Source of the DNA: an uncultured bacterium
GTDB lineage: Bacteria; Bacillota; Clostridia; Oscillospirales; Ruminococcaceae
DNA: 64,000 nt
NCBI GenBank assembly: GCA_934875375.1
Contig: CAKXHL010000001.1
Span: 1-64,000, forward strand
Direction: 5' to 3'
Made by a program: the position numbers and the translations under genes. Below, piece by piece: positions 6,698 to 15,342 of the stretch. Position 1 is the first letter of the stretch. Each line of letters starts with the position of its first letter. Under the pieces are notes generated by a model. That model was not told where the DNA came from. It worked only from the letters and a program-made list of their open reading frames with translations, and did no database searches.

Positions 6698-8194
6698 ATG
6701 AAAAAACAAAAGCCCCTGGGCCGCGGAGCCGGCGTTTTGCTGCCTGTATCCTGCCTGCCGTCGGATTACGGAATCGGCACCTTTGGGCATGAAGCATACC
6801 GCTTTGTAGATTTTTTGGCTGCGGCAGGCCAGCGCTACTGGCAGGTGCTGCCCTTAGGCCCCACCAGCTATGGGGACAGCCCTTATCAGAGCTTTTCCGC
6901 TTTCGCAGGGAATCCGTACTATATTGACCTGCAGCTTTTGACCGAACAGGGACTTTTGCAGCCGGGGGAAGCGGCAGCGCCGGACTGGGGCCTTCGCCCC
7001 GACTGGGTGGATTATGCCAAATTGTACGCCAACCGGTTCCTGGTTTTGAAAAAAGCCTGGTCCCGCAGCAGGTGGGAGCAGGACGCGGATTTTTCTGATT
7101 TCTGCCGGAAAAACAGGACTTGGCTGGAGGATTATGCCCTGTTCATGGCTTTGAAGGATTTCTTTGGCGGACGGGAATGGCAGGCCTGGCCGGAAGAAAT
7201 CCGCCTGCGCAGGCCCGCGGCTCTGGCAGACTGGCAAAAGCGGCTGCGGCAGGAGACAATTTTTTGGAAATATGTCCAGTACCTGTTCTTTTCCCAATGG
7301 GAGCGGCTCAAGGATTATGCCAATCAAAAAGGAATCCGGATGATCGGCGATATTCCCATCTATGTGGCGATGGACAGCGCCGATGTTTGGATAGGCGGCA
7401 GCCGGTTTCAGCTGGATGAAAACCGACAGCCCACCGCAGTGGCAGGCGTTCCGCCAGATCTGTTTTCCGCTACCGGGCAGCTTTGGGGAAACCCGCTATA
7501 CGATTGGCAGGCTATGGAGCAGGATGGATTTTCTTGGTGGAGAGCACGGATGGCGTCCTGTGCGGCGCTGTACGATTTGGTCCGAATTGACCATTTTATT
7601 GGCTTGGTCCATTATTATGCGATTCCGGCAGGGGAGGATACGGCTATAAACGGCCGCTGGCTTAACGGTCCGGGGGAAAAGCTGCTGGAGGCGATCGGCC
7701 CCGCTCTGGCCGGTAAAAAAATCATCGCAGAGGATCTTGGGGTAGTTACCCCGCAGGTGCGCCGCCTTTTGGAAAAAAGCGGCTATCCGGGTATGAAGCT
7801 GATGGAGTTTGCCTTTGACAGCGACAGCACCAACGAAAATCTGCCCTGTCATTTTGAAAAAAATATGGTTGTTTACGGCGGTACCCATGACAATGAAACG
7901 TTGGCCGGCTTTTTTGGCCCGGGTCAAAGCCGGCGGATGCTGCGGTTTGCCAGGCGTTATCTGGATGTGTCCCAAAACGTGCAGATCCCCTGGGCGTTGA
8001 TCCGGGCAGGTTATGCCAGCTGTGCGGATACGGTGGTGTTCCAGCTGCAGGATTTTTTGGGGCTGGATAACCGGGCGCGGATCAATACGCCGTCTACCTT
8101 GGGCGGAAATTGGTGCTGGCGTTTGGTCAAAGGTCAGCTGAGCGATGACTTGGCTGTGAAAATCCGGGATTTGACCGAGCTTTACGGCAGATAG
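6698..8194 (+). CDS. malQ: 4-alpha-glucanotransferase (amylomaltase, GH77)
   Basis: A 498-residue GH77 enzyme, the usual bacterial length. It transfers alpha-1,4-glucan segments between maltooligosaccharides in the cytoplasm, releasing glucose and lengthening chains for phosphorolysis. Family motifs are clear: the N-terminal PLGPTSYGDSPYQS, the nucleophile Asp298 in VRIDHFIGL, the acid/base Glu345 in IIAEDLGVVTP, and Asp398 in GGTHDNET. The spacing agrees with the catalytic triad of characterised amylomaltases. It sits between the maltodextrin transporter and the phosphorylase, with its own promoter candidate. The stop is 17 bases before the next start. Confidence 0.95.
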   Translation: MKKQKPLGRGAGVLLPVSCLPSDYGIGTFGHEAYRFVDFLAAAGQRYWQVLPLGPTSYGDSPYQSFSAFAGNPYYIDLQLLTEQGLLQPGEAAAPDWGLRPDWVDYAKLYANRFLVLKKAWSRSRWEQDADFSDFCRKNRTWLEDYALFMALKDFFGGREWQAWPEEIRLRRPAALADWQKRLRQETIFWKYVQYLFFSQWERLKDYANQKGIRMIGDIPIYVAMDSADVWIGGSRFQLDENRQPTAVAGVPPDLFSATGQLWGNPLYDWQAMEQDGFSWWRARMASCAALYDLVRIDHFIGLVHYYAIPAGEDTAINGRWLNGPGEKLLEAIGPALAGKKIIAEDLGVVTPQVRRLLEKSGYPGMKLMEFAFDSDSTNENLPCHFEKNMVVYGGTHDNETLAGFFGPGQSRRMLRFARRYLDVSQNVQIPWALIRAGYASCADTVVFQLQDFLGLDNRARINTPSTLGGNWCWRLVKGQLSDDLAVKIRDLTELYGR

Positions 8195-8210
8195 AGAGGA
8201 GGAACCCTGT

Positions 8211-10559
8211 TTGCAGGATTTTGAGAAGAATGTGCAGACAATCTTGGCGCTGGAATTTGGTAGTACAATCGAAACGGCCGACATCAAAGCGCTTTATCAT
8301 GCGGTTTCAAAAGCCGCCATGGCCCAGGCGTCCCCCCGGTGGAAAAAAGAAACGGGACAAAAACGGGCTTGTTATCTTTCGGCGGAGTTTTTGCTCGGCC
8401 GGCTTATTTACAGCAATCTGCTGAATCTGGGTCTTTTGGAGCGCTGCAATGTTCTTTTGCGTAGCCATGGCGTTGACCCGGCTGTATTCGAGCAAATTGA
8501 AGACGACGCTTTGGGCAACGGTGGTCTGGGGAGGCTGGCCGCTTGTTTTCTGGATTCTGCCGCGGCGCTGCGGATTCCGCTGGACGGGTTTGGCATCCGC
8601 TACCGCTACGGTCTGTTTCGCCAGCGGTTTGAAGACGGGTTTCAAAAAGAAGAAGCGGACGACTGGCTGCGCTTTGGCGATCCGTGGAGCGTGCGCCGGG
8701 AGAGCGAAACTGTGTTGGTGCGTTTTGCAGATCAAACCGTAAAAGCGGTGCCCTACGATATGCCGGTAATCGGGTATGGGGATGGAACAGTCAATACCCT
8801 GCGCCTGTGGCAGGCCGAGGCGGTGGAGGCTTTTGATTTCGACCGCTTCAACCGCCAGCAGTACGATGAAGCGGTGAAAGAGAAAAACCGGGCTGAGGAT
8901 CTTTCCGCCGTGCTGTATCCCAATGACGATACCGACGAAGGCCGGCGGCTGCGGTTAAAGCAGCAGTATTTTTTCACCAGCGCCACCATGCAGACGCTGA
9001 CGGCCCGGTATGTCTGTGAATTTGGGGAGGACTTTTCCCGGTTCCCGGATCAATATGCCATTCAGCTGAACGACACCCATCCCACAGTGGCGATTCCGGA
9101 GCTTCTGCGCCTTTTGATGGAAGACCACCTGCTTTCTTTTGAACAGGCATTTGACGTGGTGCAAAAGACCTTTTCCTATACCAACCATACCATCATGGCG
9201 GAGGCGCTGGAAAAATGGAGCGTCCCGCTGTTCTGTTCGGTGATTCCCGCAGTCTATCCCTATGTGGTGATGCTGCAAAACGCCCTGATGCGCCATCTGG
9301 CGGCCAGCAGCCTTTCCACCCAGGAGCGAAAAGAGTATCGCATCATCGACGAGGGTACCATCCATATGGCGCGCATGGCTATCTTTGCCGGACATGCAGT
9401 CAACGGCGTAGCTAAAATCCACACGGAAATTCTCAAAAACAGCGCGCTGAAAGAGTGGTACCGGCTGTATCCCGAGCGTTTTCAGAACAAGACCAACGGT
9501 ATTACCCAACGTCGTTGGCTGGCTTTGTGCAATCCCGAACTGTCGGCGCTGGTCACCTCGCTGTGTGGCAGCGGCTGGCAAACCAATCTTTTTTTGATTA
9601 AAGGCCTGGCGCAGTATGCGGACGATACCGCTGTACTGGAACAGTTCGCCGCAGTTAAGCGGGAAAAAAAGCAGCAGCTGTGCGAGTATATCCGAGAAAA
9701 AGAAGGGGTGATTTTGCAGCCGGACTTTTTATTCGATGTGCAGATCAAACGCCTGCATGAGTATAAGCGGCAGCTTTTGAATGCGTTTTCCATCCTGGAC
9801 ATCTATTTCGCACTGAAAGACGGCAGCCTGACGAATTGGTATCCGACGGTCTTTTTCTTCGGAGCCAAAGCTGCCCCCGGTTATGATCGGGCCAAAGGAA
9901 TCATCAAATATATCAATGAAATTGCGAAACGCGTAAACCAGGATCCAGATACCAAAGACCGGCTACAGGTGTTGTTTGTGCAGAATTACAACGTTTCTTA
10001 TGCGGAAAAGCTCATTCCCGCAGCAGACATATCCGAGCAGATTTCCACCGCCGGGACAGAAGCCTCCGGCACCAGCAATATGAAATTCATGCTCAACGGA
10101 GCAGTGACGCTGGGGACAATGGATGGCGCCAACATTGAAATTGTGGAACAGGCAGGGATAGAAAATAACTACATCTTCGGCGCGACGGTGGAGCAGCTGG
10201 CTGCGCTCCGGGAATACGACCCGTCCCGGATTTTACAGGAGAACGCCCGAATTAGACGGGTAGTGGAAACTCTGATTGACGGAACCTTTTCTGACGGCGG
10301 CACCGGTATGTTCCGGGAACTGTATGATTCCCTGACTGTCGGCGCCTCCTGGCACAAACCGGATCAATATTTTCTGTTGCTGGATTTTTTACCCTATTGC
10401 GATGCAAAGTGTCGGGCCAATCAGGATTACGCCCGGCAGCGGACGGCGTTTACTCGCAAATGCCTGATGAATACGGCGGGTGCAGGTGTTTTTTCCAGCG
10501 ACCGGGCGATTGCAGAATATGCGTCAGAAATCTGGAGGGTAAAAGCAGAAGAAAAATAG
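8211..10559 (+). CDS. glgP: Alpha-glucan (maltodextrin/glycogen) phosphorylase, GT35
   Basis: A 782-residue phosphorylase that splits alpha-1,4-glucans with phosphate to give glucose-1-phosphate. The PLP-binding lysine is K625 in EASGTSNMKFMLNG, and QLNDTHPT and the long VQIKRLHEYKRQ segment are typical. The start is TTG, with AGGAGG eight bases upstream; no in-frame ATG fits. It follows malQ in one transcription unit and ends at a strong terminator. With the importer and MalQ it makes a complete route from external maltodextrin to glucose-1-phosphate. Whether it prefers maltodextrin or stored glycogen cannot be told from sequence. Confidence 0.93.
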   Translation: MQDFEKNVQTILALEFGSTIETADIKALYHAVSKAAMAQASPRWKKETGQKRACYLSAEFLLGRLIYSNLLNLGLLERCNVLLRSHGVDPAVFEQIEDDALGNGGLGRLAACFLDSAAALRIPLDGFGIRYRYGLFRQRFEDGFQKEEADDWLRFGDPWSVRRESETVLVRFADQTVKAVPYDMPVIGYGDGTVNTLRLWQAEAVEAFDFDRFNRQQYDEAVKEKNRAEDLSAVLYPNDDTDEGRRLRLKQQYFFTSATMQTLTARYVCEFGEDFSRFPDQYAIQLNDTHPTVAIPELLRLLMEDHLLSFEQAFDVVQKTFSYTNHTIMAEALEKWSVPLFCSVIPAVYPYVVMLQNALMRHLAASSLSTQERKEYRIIDEGTIHMARMAIFAGHAVNGVAKIHTEILKNSALKEWYRLYPERFQNKTNGITQRRWLALCNPELSALVTSLCGSGWQTNLFLIKGLAQYADDTAVLEQFAAVKREKKQQLCEYIREKEGVILQPDFLFDVQIKRLHEYKRQLLNAFSILDIYFALKDGSLTNWYPTVFFFGAKAAPGYDRAKGIIKYINEIAKRVNQDPDTKDRLQVLFVQNYNVSYAEKLIPAADISEQISTAGTEASGTSNMKFMLNGAVTLGTMDGANIEIVEQAGIENNYIFGATVEQLAALREYDPSRILQENARIRRVVETLIDGTFSDGGTGMFRELYDSLTVGASWHKPDQYFLLLDFLPYCDAKCRANQDYARQRTAFTRKCLMNTAGAGVFSSDRAIAEYASEIWRVKAEEK

Positions 10560-10593
10560 CAGCTTTTCGAAAAAATGCGGCAGCTATCAAAAA

Positions 10594-10625
10594 GAGGCGG
10601 AAATAGAAGATTTCCGCCTCTTTTT
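10594..10625 (+). terminator. Terminator of the maltodextrin operon
   Basis: A perfect 10-bp stem, GAGGCGGAAA with TTTCCGCCTC, a 7-base loop and TTTTT. It lies 35 bases after the glgP stop. Confidence 0.9.
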
Positions 10626-10706
10626 CTGCGGGTTTACTCAAAAACAGAGTGATTTACAGAGCTTTTTCGAAAAGGCAGTGTAGTGTAAAAGGAGTTGATA
10701 AAATAT

Positions 10707-10746
10707 TACGACAAGTGTAGTAGATAGATATACTTCAAATGTAGTA
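10707..10746 (+). promoter_or_regulatory. Tandem BlaI/MecI-type operators
   Basis: Two dyads, TACGACAAGTGTAGTA (10707-10722) and TACTTCAAATGTAGTA (10731-10746), each match the BlaI/MecI consensus TACTACANNTGTAGTA with one mismatch in the left half. They are 24 bases centre to centre and precede the BlaI-like remnant, so they fit an autoregulated promoter. The operators are intact although the regulator is broken. Confidence 0.7.
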
Positions 10747-10783
10747 AAAGGATGGCGGCCATTTTCAAAAGGAGGAGGGACGA

Positions 10784-11162
10784 ATGGAAAAAATGCGGCG
10801 GCTGCCCGACACAGAGCTCGAAGTAATGCTCGTTCTGTGGGAGGCTGAAGGAGAGGTTCCCCGCTCTTATTTTGACCGGCAGCTGAAAGATAAGCACTGG
10901 AATATCAACACCATCAATACTTATTTCCCGACTGGCGGAAAAGGGGTTTCTCATCTGTGAAAAAAGAGGAAAGATGAATGTTTATCGCCCTGCGGTGACC
11001 CAGCAGGAGTATCTGGCTTTTGAAAGCCGTTCCGTACTGGACCGACTGTATGGCAGCTCAGTGAAACGCTTTGTAGCGGCTTTATACCAGGATAAAAAAG
11101 TGGATGACAAGCAGTTGGGAGAGCTGGAAGAGTTTTTGGAGGAGTTAAAAAGGAGGGGCTAG
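10784..11162 (+). pseudogene. Frameshifted BlaI/MecI-family repressor
   Basis: An ATG behind AAAGGAGGAGGG starts a winged-helix repressor (RRLPDTELEVMLVLWEAEGE, then WNINTINTY). It shifts frame near 10924-10930 and runs into TGA. In the next frame the rest continues without loss (RLAEKGFLICEKRGKMNVYR through to LEEFLEELKRRG). The repaired protein would be about 126 residues, the normal size. These repressors control beta-lactam or cell-wall stress genes and are cleaved after BlaR1 signalling. One indel separates this from a full gene, so a sequencing error is possible. The truncated partner downstream argues for true decay. Confidence 0.75.
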
Positions 11163-11164
11163 AG

Positions 11165-11526
11165 ATGCTGGAAAAGCTGTTTGCCAATCTGGTGGAGATT
11201 ACGGTGTTATGTCGTTTTTGATTGTAGTGTTTCTTTTGCTCACACCGCTTCTGCGACGGAAATACGCGGTAAAATGGCGATACTGGGCGTGGATACTGAT
11301 ATCGCTGCGGCTTTTGATCCCGGTGAACTTCTCAATCCCCCAGGCGCCAGTACAGGTGCAGATGTCCAATCAGACAGTGCTTTGGGTTCCGGCAGCGACC
11401 AATACTGCCGGTGTGACACAGCTCCCAGCGAATTCGCCTGCGGTAGGCACGACCGATGGTACAGCGAATGAGCGGGCCTATGCCATCGACAACCTGTTTT
11501 GGGAATTTACAGAATCCCTGCGATGA
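11165..11526 (+). pseudogene. Truncated, frameshifted BlaR1/M56-type membrane sensor
   Basis: It starts three bases after the repressor stop. MLEKLFANLVEITVL is followed by a one-base shift near 11204-11208. The frame then continues as a membrane segment (SFLIVVFLLLTPLLRR) and the family stretch WRYWAWILISLRLLIPVNFS. The frame ends about 120 codons in, with no M56 HExxH peptidase domain. Family members are usually several hundred residues. The loss stops right against a terminator, consistent with an internal deletion. With the broken BlaI-like gene it is the relic of a beta-lactam or envelope-stress sensing pair. Confidence 0.65.
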
Positions 11527-11531
11527 TAAAA

Positions 11532-11563
11532 AACGGACCGGCCCAAAAAGCTGGTCCGTTTTT
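11532..11563 (+). terminator. Terminator after the BlaI/BlaR1 relic
   Basis: AACGGACCGGC (11532-11542) pairs with GCTGGTCCGTT (11550-11560), with one G-U pair, followed by a T run. Confidence 0.85.
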
Positions 11564-11588
11564 GCTGGATTTTTTACAGATATTCTCC

Positions 11589-11594
11589 TATAAT
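11589..11594 (+). promoter_or_regulatory. -10 element for the UDG gene
   Basis: A perfect TATAAT overlaps the most upstream in-frame ATG of the UDG frame (11593). This argues that translation starts later. A -35 is not clear. Confidence 0.4.
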
Positions 11595-11616
11595 GGAACC
11601 AAAAGGGGGAGAGCTT

Positions 11617-12195
11617 TTGGAACAGGTATGGGAACAGATGAAAACAGGCTTGCAGAAGTGCGAACGCTGTGGACTTTGCCGGACCAGAACCCAAGCGGTC
11701 TGGGGGGTAGGCAATCCGCGGACAAAAGTGCTTTTGATAGGAGAAGCACCAGGCAAAAACGAGGACGAACAGGGGGAGCCTTTTGTGGGGCGAAGCGGAC
11801 AGCTTTTGGATAAAATGCTCGCCGTAGTGGACTTGGACCGAAAGCGCAACATTTATATTACGAACATTGTCAAATGCCGCCCGCCGGAAAACCGCGACCC
11901 AGCGCCGGAGGAAGTGGCGGCCTGTCTGGACTATCTGCGGGAGCAAACCAGAATTCTGGCCCCGAAAATTATTGTCTGCCTGGGCAGAATCAGCGCTACG
12001 AGGATTATTGATCCCGGATTTAAGGTGACAAAACAGCATGGGCAATGGGTGGAAAAAGGCGGTATCCATATGATGGGTACTTTCCATCCGGCGGCACTTC
12101 TGCGCAATCCGGGCAACAAGCCGGGAGCACTGGAGGATTTTCTGGGACTGCGGGAAAAAATCCGCCAGTTATGTCCAGAAGTATATGAGCTGTAA
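11617..12195 (+). CDS. Family 4 uracil-DNA glycosylase (Fe-S)
   Basis: A type-4 uracil-DNA glycosylase that removes uracil from DNA as the first step of base excision repair. Motifs are GEAPGKNEDEQGEPFVG, the catalytic-pocket GTFHPAALLRNP, and the four cluster cysteines: KCERC near the N-terminus (C15, C18) and the CRPPENRDPAPEEVAAC pair. I start at TTG 11617, with GGGGGAG five bases upstream. An in-frame ATG at 11593 lies within the -10 box and has no ribosome site, but would add only eight residues. At about 193 residues it is of normal size. Its terminator overlaps the end of the convergent Rrf2 gene. Confidence 0.9.
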   Translation: MEQVWEQMKTGLQKCERCGLCRTRTQAVWGVGNPRTKVLLIGEAPGKNEDEQGEPFVGRSGQLLDKMLAVVDLDRKRNIYITNIVKCRPPENRDPAPEEVAACLDYLREQTRILAPKIIVCLGRISATRIIDPGFKVTKQHGQWVEKGGIHMMGTFHPAALLRNPGNKPGALEDFLGLREKIRQLCPEVYEL

Positions 12196-12225
12196 GCGGC
12201 TGTCTGCTGTGGAAAACATAAAACG

Positions 12226-12265
12226 GGACGCTCAGGACAAAAAATCCTGAAGCGTCCATTTTTTT
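12226..12265 (+). terminator. UDG terminator lying inside the end of the Rrf2 gene
   Basis: GGACGCTCAGGA (12226-12237) pairs with TCCTGAAGCGTCC (12245-12257), with one bulged A, then ATTTTTTT. The 3' half of the stem and the T run code for the last residues of the convergent Rrf2-family gene. Confidence 0.75.
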
Positions 12266-12639
12266 AGAAAATGATCGATGCACTGGGCAAAATCCTCCCA
12301 AAAAGGAAGAGTGGTACAGCCGTCTCTGCGCGGACAGAGATTCCTTTCGGTTTCCAAACAGGCCACCGGAGCGAGATTGCCCTCGGTGACTTTAAGGATT
12401 TCCCATGCAGTGTATTCCGATGGATCCCGCGTCAGGCGGTATCCGCCGTTGTTGCCGCGAACGCCCTGGATCAGGCCGTCTTTTTTCAAAAGGGAGACAA
12501 TCTGTTCTAAATATTTGATGTCAATGCCCTGTCGGTTGGCAATATCTCTCAAGGGAATATAGCAGCTTTCTCTTTTTTGCTGCTGCGCCAAATCGATCAT
12601 CATGCGAAGGGCATAGCGGCCTTTGGTGGATATTTTCAT
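12232..12639 (-). CDS. Rrf2-family regulator, IscR-like
   Basis: A 135-residue Rrf2 protein. The N-terminal winged helix (MKISTKGRYALRMMIDLA, then IKYLEQIVSLLKKDGLIQ and RGNNGGYRL) binds DNA. Three cysteines, C94, C102 and C108, spaced C-x7-C-x5-C, fit an iron-sulphur cluster site as in IscR/NsrR-type members, so it may sense iron, Fe-S status or redox. The ATG follows AAAGGAGA. No cysteine-metabolism or isc/suf operon lies next to it, although the ferrous-iron transporter is upstream on the other strand. CymR-like function cannot be excluded. Confidence 0.85.
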   Translation of the reverse strand: MKISTKGRYALRMMIDLAQQQKRESCYIPLRDIANRQGIDIKYLEQIVSLLKKDGLIQGVRGNNGGYRLTRDPSEYTAWEILKVTEGNLAPVACLETERNLCPRRDGCTTLPFWEDFAQCIDHFLKKWTLQDFLS

Positions 12640-12976
12640 GGCCTTTCTCCTTTCGGGAAATTTTTCTATCTCATATTAAACCAATCGGAATTCTCTGTAA
12701 AGAAGTTTCTCCGGATTTTTGACACCGGATTTTCCAATATCGGGGCTACCCATTCCGGCTGCCGGCAGAATGAACAAAGAAAATCGGGCGGTTTCAAAGC
12801 GCTTGTTTTTTGCCATCCGCTTTGGGAAAATCGTTGCCGGATTTTTTGTATGCTGTCTGCCGGATGAAAAATGGACGCAGGAATAAAAGCCTTCTTTTTC
12901 GCGCATACTGCCGTTGGTTGCCGGATAAAACAAAGGCGATATAAAGTGGCCGGGACCCTTTTTGCCCGGTGTGGTA
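12640..12976. other. Intergenic region between the Rrf2 gene and feoA
   Basis: No frame here looks coding. The divergent promoters of the Rrf2 and feoA genes must lie within it, but no strong sigma-A match is seen on the Rrf2 side. Confidence 0.4.
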
Positions 12977-12992
12977 TATACTGAATCAGTAT
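12977..12992 (+). promoter_or_regulatory. -10 element overlapping a 7-1-7 palindrome before feoA
   Basis: TATACT (12977-12982) is merged with the perfect dyad ATACTGAATCAGTAT (12978-12992), 7-bp arms around one base. A 7-1-7 palindrome on a -10 just ahead of feoAB fits an iron-dependent repressor site of the Fur or DtxR type, although the bases are not the classical Fur box. Confidence 0.5.
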
Positions 12993-13012
12993 CGAAAAAA
13001 GGAGAGATCAAG

Positions 13013-13288
13013 ATGGAATGGACTTTGGATCAGATGCCACTGGGACAGGAAGCAGTGGTGCTGCAGATAGAAGAAAACAGCATGCTGGGCCGGCGGATGC
13101 GGGAAATGGGAATCACGGAAGGGGTGCGCATCTGCCGCAAGCGCCAAGCTCCGCTGGGAGATCCTTCGGTCTATATGGTGCGCGGAAGCGCATTGGCAAT
13201 CCGCAATATGGATGCAGCGCATATCCTTGTCCGCCCGGTGCATATATCTGTTGCGGGAGGTTTTATAAACCGCCGCAAAGAGCGCTGA
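13013..13288 (+). CDS. feoA: FeoA ferrous iron transport protein A
   Basis: A 91-residue SH3-like FeoA protein that supports FeoB in ferrous iron uptake. The family pattern is present: a Leu/Gly-rich start (TLDQMPLGQEAVVLQIE), LGRRMREMGITEGVRI, then the ALAIRNMDAAHILV strand. I start at the ATG behind AAAGGAGAG, 17 codons after the first possible start. It precedes feoB by 63 bases in the same unit. The 7-1-7 palindrome upstream suggests iron-responsive control. Confidence 0.92.
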   Translation: MEWTLDQMPLGQEAVVLQIEENSMLGRRMREMGITEGVRICRKRQAPLGDPSVYMVRGSALAIRNMDAAHILVRPVHISVAGGFINRRKER

Positions 13289-13351
13289 ATCTTTTCCTCC
13301 CCATCTGCCTTACGGCAGAGCCGAAAAACGGCGGCAAAGGGAGGGCGAAAT

Positions 13352-15160
13352 ATGCCAAATCGAACGATCGGGCTGGCGGGAAATCCCAACTGCGGTAAGA
13401 CCACTCTGTTTAACCGGTTGACCGGCGCCCGGCAGGTGACAGGAAACTGGCCTGGTGTGACAGTGGAACGAAAGGAAGGACAGGTGAAGGGTAAGCCCTG
13501 GACGTTGGTGGATTTGCCGGGAACTTATTCTTTGATTTCCTATTCCCCGGAGGAAAAAGTAGCTGCTTCTTTTTTGCGGGATACGCCTCCGGATCTGGTG
13601 CTGAATATCGTGGACGCCACCGCGTTGGAGCGCAACCTGTTTCTGACGCTGCAGCTGCTGGAACAAAATCTGCCAACGGTGGTGGCGGTGAATCTATGCG
13701 ATCAGCTCGCCAAAAACGGGGGAAGAGTGGATTGCAAGGTGCTGTCTCAGCGTCTTGGGGTACCGGTGATCCCCATATCGGCGCGCAGTGGGGAAAACAT
13801 CGGGAAACTGGTAAAAGCGCTGGAAAAGGCTGAGAAGCGGCCTGGCGTTGGGCCGGCGCTGTTTGCGCTGAATGCAGATCAGTCTCAGGAGGATCGGTAC
13901 GAAATGATCCGCCTGCTGCTGGACGGCGTTTACGACAGCGGCGCCGCAGTCGACAGGCTGACGGAGCGGCTGGACAATATCCTGACCAACCGGTATCTGG
14001 CAATCCCGATTTTTCTGCTGGTGATGCTTTTGATGTTCACTGTTATTTTCGGTCCTCCCGGTATGGCAATGAAAGCGGCGGCGGAGCATGGTGCGCAGGC
14101 GGTATCTCTTTGGCTGCAGGCCCTGCTGGATCGGGCCGGAGCGTCCTGGTGGGCGAAAGAAATGGTGGTGGATGGCATCTGGGCAGGCGTTGGCGGTATG
14201 CTGACCTTTCTGCCGCAGATGGCGCTTTTATTTTTATTCCTTTCCCTGCTGGAGGACAGCGGCTACATGGCCCGGGGCGCGTTTGTGATGGACCGGCTGT
14301 TTCAAAAGGCAGGGCTTTCAGGAAAGGCGTTTATCCCCCTGGTGATGGGCTTTGGCTGCACCACTCCCGCTGCAATGGCCGCACGCACATTGGAACGGGA
14401 AGAGGAACGCCGGCTGACAGTACGGATGCTGCCTTTCTTCTCCTGCGGGGCCAAGCTGCCGGTTTATATTCTTTTTACAGCGGCTTTTTTCCCGAAAAGC
14501 CAGGGCCTTTTGATTTTTGGCTTATACATATTGGGCGTAGCGCTGGGGGTATTATGGATTCGCCTAACCGGCGGGGCTGCGGTAAAATCCCCAAGCGCTC
14601 CTTTTTTGATGGAGTTGCCGCCATACCGCCTGCCCACGCTTTGGGGTACCCTGCGCCATCTTTGGGACAAGTGCAGGGGATTTATGGCAAAGGCCGGTAC
14701 GGTTATCGTGTCTTTCAGCGCGTTGATCTGGCTGACGCAGCACCTGACCTTCTCGCTGGACTGGACCAACCAGGCCAGCATCAGCATATTTGGCACCATT
14801 GGAGAATGGCTGGCTCCGTTGTTTCGGCCGCTGGGTTTTGGCAGCTGGCAGGCGGCAGTATCGCTGCTGGCGGGGATTGTTGCCAAAGAGGCGGTGGTCA
14901 GTTCCATGGCGTCGCTGTATGCTTACGGAAATGCGGCCGGGCTGACCGCCGCTTTGCAGCAGGCCTTCACTCCGGCGTCGGCTTTGTCCTTTTTGGTATT
15001 TGTACTGCTGTATATGCCCTGCGTGGCGGCGTTCGCTACCATCCGGCGGGAGTTGGGAGGATGGCATGCAGGGTTGATGGCTATGGCAGGCCAGACAGTT
15101 GTAGCGTATGTCGCTGCTTTTTTCGTTTACCGGATGGCATTGCTTTTTTGGCCTATATAA
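13352..15160 (+). CDS. feoB: FeoB ferrous iron transporter
   Basis: A 602-residue Fe(II) transporter. The N-terminal G domain has G1 GNPNCGKTTLFNRL (K16), G3 DLPGTYSL, G4 NLCD and G5 SARSG. A short GDI-like linker leads to the membrane domain from about residue 210. That domain has two Gate regions: LPFFSCGAKLPVYILF, with the conserved cysteine, and the later VAKEAVVSSMASLYAYG to PCVAAFATIRRE. FeoB proteins are often 650-800 residues, so this is a compact form without a C-terminal extension. The ATG follows GGGAGGG. It is co-transcribed with feoA. Confidence 0.95.
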   Translation: MPNRTIGLAGNPNCGKTTLFNRLTGARQVTGNWPGVTVERKEGQVKGKPWTLVDLPGTYSLISYSPEEKVAASFLRDTPPDLVLNIVDATALERNLFLTLQLLEQNLPTVVAVNLCDQLAKNGGRVDCKVLSQRLGVPVIPISARSGENIGKLVKALEKAEKRPGVGPALFALNADQSQEDRYEMIRLLLDGVYDSGAAVDRLTERLDNILTNRYLAIPIFLLVMLLMFTVIFGPPGMAMKAAAEHGAQAVSLWLQALLDRAGASWWAKEMVVDGIWAGVGGMLTFLPQMALLFLFLSLLEDSGYMARGAFVMDRLFQKAGLSGKAFIPLVMGFGCTTPAAMAARTLEREEERRLTVRMLPFFSCGAKLPVYILFTAAFFPKSQGLLIFGLYILGVALGVLWIRLTGGAAVKSPSAPFLMELPPYRLPTLWGTLRHLWDKCRGFMAKAGTVIVSFSALIWLTQHLTFSLDWTNQASISIFGTIGEWLAPLFRPLGFGSWQAAVSLLAGIVAKEAVVSSMASLYAYGNAAGLTAALQQAFTPASALSFLVFVLLYMPCVAAFATIRRELGGWHAGLMAMAGQTVVAYVAAFFVYRMALLFWPI

Positions 15161-15235
15161 GCCGGCGCAGGCTCTTTTTGCCGGAATTCACAAAAGGAAC
15201 CGGAAAAAGCTTGGATTTTTTCTGATTGTGTAAAG

Positions 15236-15266
15236 AAAAAAGCCTTGACTCTTCCGGCTTTTTTTT
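15236..15266 (+). terminator. feoB terminator
   Basis: AAAAAAGCC (15236-15244) pairs with GGCTTTTTT (15256-15264), with further T. The same bases carry the -35 and spacer of the next promoter. Confidence 0.7.
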
Positions 15267-15273
15267 GTATAAT
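15245..15273 (+). promoter_or_regulatory. Promoter of the ylxM-ffh operon, embedded in the feoB terminator
   Basis: TTGACT (15245-15250), a 17-base spacer and TATAAT (15268-15273) form a near-consensus sigma-A promoter. Its -35 is the terminator loop and its spacer holds the 3' arm and T run. Confidence 0.75.
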
Positions 15274-15342
15274 AACCGTTGCAAGTTGTAAAGGACTGGC
15301 CTTTACATAATACCGCCAGAATAGAGCAAGGGAGAGATTTGG

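Noticed and set aside
12676..13011. 111-codon minus frame opposite the feoA upstream region
   Set aside because: No ribosome site, no recognisable domain, and it overlaps the feoA promoter and palindrome.
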